From Blakeslea trispora (Eukaryota > Mucoromycota > Mucoromycetes > Mucorales > Choanephoraceae): a DNA stretch of 64,000 nt. The notes beneath the pieces were generated by a model. It was not told the origin of the DNA and searched no databases. It worked only from the letters and a program-made list of their open reading frames with translations. The DNA lies in NCBI GenBank assembly GCA_025331445.1, contig JAIWNE010000140.1, positions 1-64,000 of the forward strand. The letters are read 5' to 3'. The position numbers and the translations under genes were made by a program. Of this stretch, positions 60,184-64,000 are shown in pieces. Within the stretch, counting starts at the first letter, position 1. Each line of letters opens with the position of its first letter.

Positions 60184-62917
60184 ATGCCTCCTCTAGATAT
60201 TTTTGGAGGAGCTCCTGTCCTCCAAAACAGTGTTTGCAATACCACAGCTTGTATCGCCGCAAGTAAATACATCCGGAATCACATCAATTTCAATGTCGAT
60301 CCTTGCTCAGATTTCTATCAATACACATGTAATCATCTCATATATTATCACATGACTATTAGACTAATCCATCTATATTCTCTGTTTCTTACAGGTGGAA
60401 CCTGGATCAATTCTCCTCCTGTCAGAGAAGCTTACGATCAAGGAGAAAGTAAGCAAGCTAATGTTCAAAGTGTTTCTTTTTTATCCTTACTAATATTATG
60501 GATATCTAGAAACAACAGAATTTACTGAATGGAGAATCGAAAACAATAAAAAGCAAATGCAAATTATTGAAGGCACTTATGAGGATTTCAAGAAAAATAT
60601 AAAGTCAAATGGAACTGGATTTCATTTGGATGAACAAGCCGATCTAGACAAGTCCAACTTTGACTTTTTCAAGAGTTATTACGACGTCTGTAAAGATGTC
60701 AGTCTCTACAACGCAACTGGATTTACACCTATCTTTGAAGACATTGCCATGCTACAGAAGGAGATTGTGCCTGTAAATGCTACTGCAAGTCAATACGGTC
60801 GTGCCATGGCTTTTTTCTTACAGCAAGGCATAAGTATTCTGCCTTTCCAGGCGAAATTAGACATCTCTGTGGAAGATCACAATAGACCCAAAGTGATGAT
60901 TGGAAATACTGAAGCACTCTTAAGCTATACTTATGACCACGACATCTTGTTATCTCTTCTTGCTCAAGCAGTAGGTCAGCCAGAAACAAACGATTATAAT
61001 GCTCAGGTGATCATTGAAGCAAGCCAACGTAGTGGACTTGAACTATGGTCCAACAGTACAATTCATACTGCTGCTGATAACTACGAGAGGATTTTTAGTA
61101 TAATTATAAACGCTTTCAATAGTTCTTCAAGCGGTCTGACTTTTGAGTAACGTATAACTTGCATATTGAGAGATCAGGTGGAGAAGAGTGTACTAAATTA
61201 TCTTGATTGTACTTTCTTTAGTTCTGAGGGCATGTCAAACTATCCCTCGATTCCATTTGCTGACATTCAGCAAGCTTTACCAGCAATTGATATCTCTGTG
61301 CTTTTGACAACACTTTCGGAAGGACTCGAAGCAAGCGCAGTTCCCAATTTTTATTATGAATCATCATCCGCTTTCCTGAGATATATCAATGACATGTTTT
61401 CTACCGAATCTAAAAAATCCATTCAAGACTTCTTTGTTGTTCGGTATATTATCGACAAATACGAGCACCTTTCGCCTACCTTCTTACCTGAGCTACTAAG
61501 CAAAACAATGCCGCAACTGCAAGACTCTGCAGCCTCGAATGAAATGAGAACAGAGTGCTCTGCAGATACTAGTATGCATTTCGCATTTGGGCTTGGTCGA
61601 TATTATGCATTAGAAAATTTTGGTGATGAAAATGACAGACAAAAGGTTCTAAAGTTTATCGAAAACATTAGAGAATCCTTGTTGATTCGTATCGCAAACA
61701 GTAGTTGGCTGGACGATCAGACCAAACAAGCTGCGATTAAGAAGGTATGAAAACACCAAATCTAATAACTTATTCTTTACACTAAATACCATTAATATAT
61801 TAGATGAAGCTTGCCATGACTGATGCAGCTTACAGCATATCCGATCCTGATTGGCGAAGCCCTGACTCTATCAAACAATACTATGGCAACCAAACTATTG
61901 ATACAAGAAGCTATTATCATGCTAAAAAGGCTGCCTTGTTAAGCACTAGCAAAAGAAACTGGAACATTACTTCAAAGATGACACAACGAATCTGGGATTC
62001 TTTGAAGTATCCTGATGACTTGAATGCCTTTTATCTTTCAAGCAGCAACTCTGTAAGTCATTTTTATTGCTTTTCACTTTTTTTTTTAACTGATCTATCA
62101 CTCTTCACTTGTAGATTGCTGTACTCGCGGGTATTTTGCGAAAGCCTATATATAGTACTGACGTGCCTGAATACCTCAATTTCGGTAGCCTTGGCTCTGC
62201 TATTGGTCATGAATTTGTGGTAAGTAATGCTTAAACAAAAGCTTTCTTATTAAGAATGGATCGAGTTATTGACACGCATAAAAAATTAGCATGGTCTTGA
62301 CAATGAGGGTAGACAATTTAATGGAACTGGACATCTTGAAGATTGGTGGACACCTCAAACAACAAAAGAATACGAAGAGCGACAACAATGTTTTGTTGAA
62401 GACTATTCAAAGATCTCTATTCTGGATGAAGAAGGCAACAAGGTCTTTGTTGATGGCGAAGTAAGTTTCTGTCTTTTTTGTCTGCTTTTTCTTTACCGAA
62501 TTCTTAATTCTCTTTTTAATCAAATAGCAAACATTGGGCGAGAACATTGCTGATGCTGGTGGTTTGTCAGCTGCTGTTGATGCCTATAGAATTTACATAG
62601 ACAAGGAGCGTCAAGGTCAGCCTGAACCCTCTTTGCCAGGATTTGAGCAGTTGACTGCCGATCAAATGCTGTATATTAGCTTTGGTCTATTTCACTGTGA
62701 AAGTCTTCCACCCAACCATGCAAGAGACTATGTAAGTTCACAATTGTCATCATCAAGCTCGTTTTGCTTATTCTCTATTTAACAGGAACGTGATGAGCAT
62801 GCACCCAATTTTGCTCGTACAAACGCTGTTGTTCAGAACAGTGCTGACTTTGCTACTGTCTTTAACTGTCAAGCAAACACACCTATGAACAAGGAAGAAA
62901 AATGTTTTCTTTGGTAG
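60184..62917 (+). CDS. M13 family zinc metallopeptidase (neprilysin/ECE-like)
   Basis: Nine exons: 60184-60328, 60395-60448, 60510-61146, 61222-61744, 61804-62052, 62115-62219, 62290-62460, 62528-62731 and 62786-62917, about 739 residues. The zinc motif HEFVH (residues 568-572) is split by an intron. The third ligand lies in GENIADAGG (Glu633, with Asp637). The N-terminal block NVDPCSDFYQYTCGGTW, the PEYLNFGSLGSAIG strand and the terminal Cys-x2-Trp (CFLW) are typical. Relatives are type II membrane ectopeptidases that trim small peptides. This model starts close to the first conserved Cys and lacks the usual cytoplasmic tail and membrane anchor, so an upstream exon may be unresolved. It converges with the last gene of the window. 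Confidence 0.88.
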
Positions 62918-63009
62918 ATGTATCTTCCAATGATATGTATATTGTGTATTATAATGATTGTAACAATAAAACAACAGAACATGCATTTTTATTATTGTTA
63001 TTATAATTC

Positions 63010-63999
63010 TCAATCGCTTCCTACAACACCACCTTTATTTAAGCCTACAGCTTTTTCTACAACTTCTCTCATTAAATCTATCAGAGTACAGCAGGTCACA
63101 ATAATATGCGCTTCTAGATGATCTGGTCTATCCACTAAAGCTAGCGCGTTCTTATCTATAATAAGTTGACCTAGGTATACAAAGTAACCCATACGATGAC
63201 TATCGAATTCAGCAATCGCTCGCCATTTCCTCTTTACTTCATCATCATCATTCAGGTGCTTGTCGGGTCGAATCTGGCAAACGAGGTCATGTGACAACAG
63301 ACTTGTTCGTTTCCAACGAATCACAAATCCCTCAAACTCAGTATCATAAGTGAATAGGAGATGCGAATTTGTTCGGTTCAAGAGTTGACCAGACTTGACA
63401 CCAAGCGAGCTGGGTGTTGTTGGGGTATGGATAGACAGATCGCTTTCGTTCTCTGGTAGGTATTCGTTTTCGATAGATGCATTCAGAGGAAAGTCGCCCC
63501 ATTCAACTGTAATCGACTTCTTGAAGGCTCTTCTTCTTGCTTCTGATACCTTGTGTTTCTGGGCAATCAAGGTGCCTTCCATCGACAGTCTGTACAAGAC
63601 ATTTTGGAATCCCCAAGAATAAGAATGGGGCTGGATCTTTTTGTATGCTGGTATCTTGGTGCCTTTAAAATATACGTCATGCTCAAAGGGGCGGGTTAGG
63701 GACTGTTTGCGCAAATCATATTGGATGATTTCTTCCATCGGCTTCTTTCTTAAAATTTGTAGTAATGCTTGCCGAGTAGCAGAATTGCTTGTGTTATTGC
63801 TATCGTTACTACTGATACTCGAGACACTAGGGCTGATGGATGTAGGTGGAGGTGTGCTTAAACTGGTAGTAGAAGAAGGTATGTGTGATAAAAGACTTGA
63901 TGTTAGTTTTGCGCCTGAGGAAACAGACTGAGCTTCTTCCTCTTCCTCTTCTTCTTCATCTTCATTTGTCCTTATGTCAGGTCGTTTGCCATTGATAAA
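63010..63999 (-). CDS. Uncharacterised protein, possible Tubby C-terminal-like fold (5' part beyond window)
   Basis: One uninterrupted frame from the window edge to the stop at 63010, about 329 residues seen. It begins in a disordered region (acidic run, then Ser/Thr/Pro-rich), followed by a domain of about 240 residues starting MEEIIQYDLRKQ, with YSWGFQNVLYRLSMEGTL, GFVIRWKRTSLLSHDLVC and WRAIAEFDSHRMGYFVYLGQ, ending in an amphipathic helix (VTCCTLIDLMREVVEKAVGL). The pattern of short beta strands closing with a hydrophobic helix recalls Tubby C-terminal-like proteins common in Mucorales, but this is from memory. The true start lies outside the window. Confidence 0.6.
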   Translation of the reverse strand, partial: FINGKRPDIRTNEDEEEEEEEEAQSVSSGAKLTSSLLSHIPSSTTSLSTPPPTSISPSVSSISSNDSNNTSNSATRQALLQILRKKPMEEIIQYDLRKQSLTRPFEHDVYFKGTKIPAYKKIQPHSYSWGFQNVLYRLSMEGTLIAQKHKVSEARRRAFKKSITVEWGDFPLNASIENEYLPENESDLSIHTPTTPSSLGVKSGQLLNRTNSHLLFTYDTEFEGFVIRWKRTSLLSHDLVCQIRPDKHLNDDDEVKRKWRAIAEFDSHRMGYFVYLGQLIIDKNALALVDRPDHLEAHIIVTCCTLIDLMREVVEKAVGLNKGGVVGSD

Positions 64000-64000
64000 C

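Overview
The window looks like nuclear DNA of a Mucoromycota fungus, most likely Mucorales. It is AT-rich, its introns are mostly 45-75 nt with GTAAGT-like donors and CT(A/G)A(C/T) branch sites, and the genes are compact. Genes recognised include a carotenoid cleavage oxygenase, ICL, enolase, INO80, RPB7 and RPN13. Splice sites were placed by eye; each spliced model below keeps one reading frame from start to stop unless stated.

Layout. 1-5.6 kb: a possible retroelement end, then a carotenoid cleavage oxygenase tail-to-tail with a seven-exon ARV1 gene that no long ORF reveals. 5-17.4 kb: gene-poor, with a palindromic mini-element, repeat fragments, a decayed multi-exon gene and a broken Tnp2-type (EnSpm/CACTA) transposase beside an uncharacterised gene. 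17.4 kb: a tRNA-Gly(GCC). 19-21 kb: isocitrate lyase. 21-26 kb: no genes, one copy of a TIR-bearing repeat. 26-48 kb: a dense housekeeping block of INO80, SAM synthetase, RPB7, a MARCH5-like ligase, RPN13, an atypical aldo/keto reductase, enolase, a Zn2Cys6 regulator and glutamate 5-kinase. 50-52 kb: an unknown coiled-coil protein. 53.4-57.4 kb: a complete Mutator-like transposon. 57.5-58.7 kb: the second copy of the TIR-bearing repeat. 60-64 kb: an M13 metallopeptidase and the 3' part of a possible Tubby-like protein gene.

The most notable element is the Mutator-like transposon at 53427-57418. It has a perfect 9-bp target duplication, 75-bp identical inverted repeats and one uninterrupted seven-exon gene. 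That gene encodes a DDE transposase with a C-terminal OTU-type cysteine protease domain whose catalytic residues are present. Ninety base pairs further on is a second, different inverted-repeat element. Its near-identical sister lies 34 kb away and an old relative lies at 5 kb. These elements carry fragments of an unrecognised protein.

The housekeeping genes point to central metabolism (glyoxylate cycle, glycolysis, methionine cycle, proline synthesis), chromatin remodelling and transcription, ubiquitin-proteasome function and sterol/lipid trafficking. They form no operon-like pathway, but several pairs share short divergent or convergent gaps.
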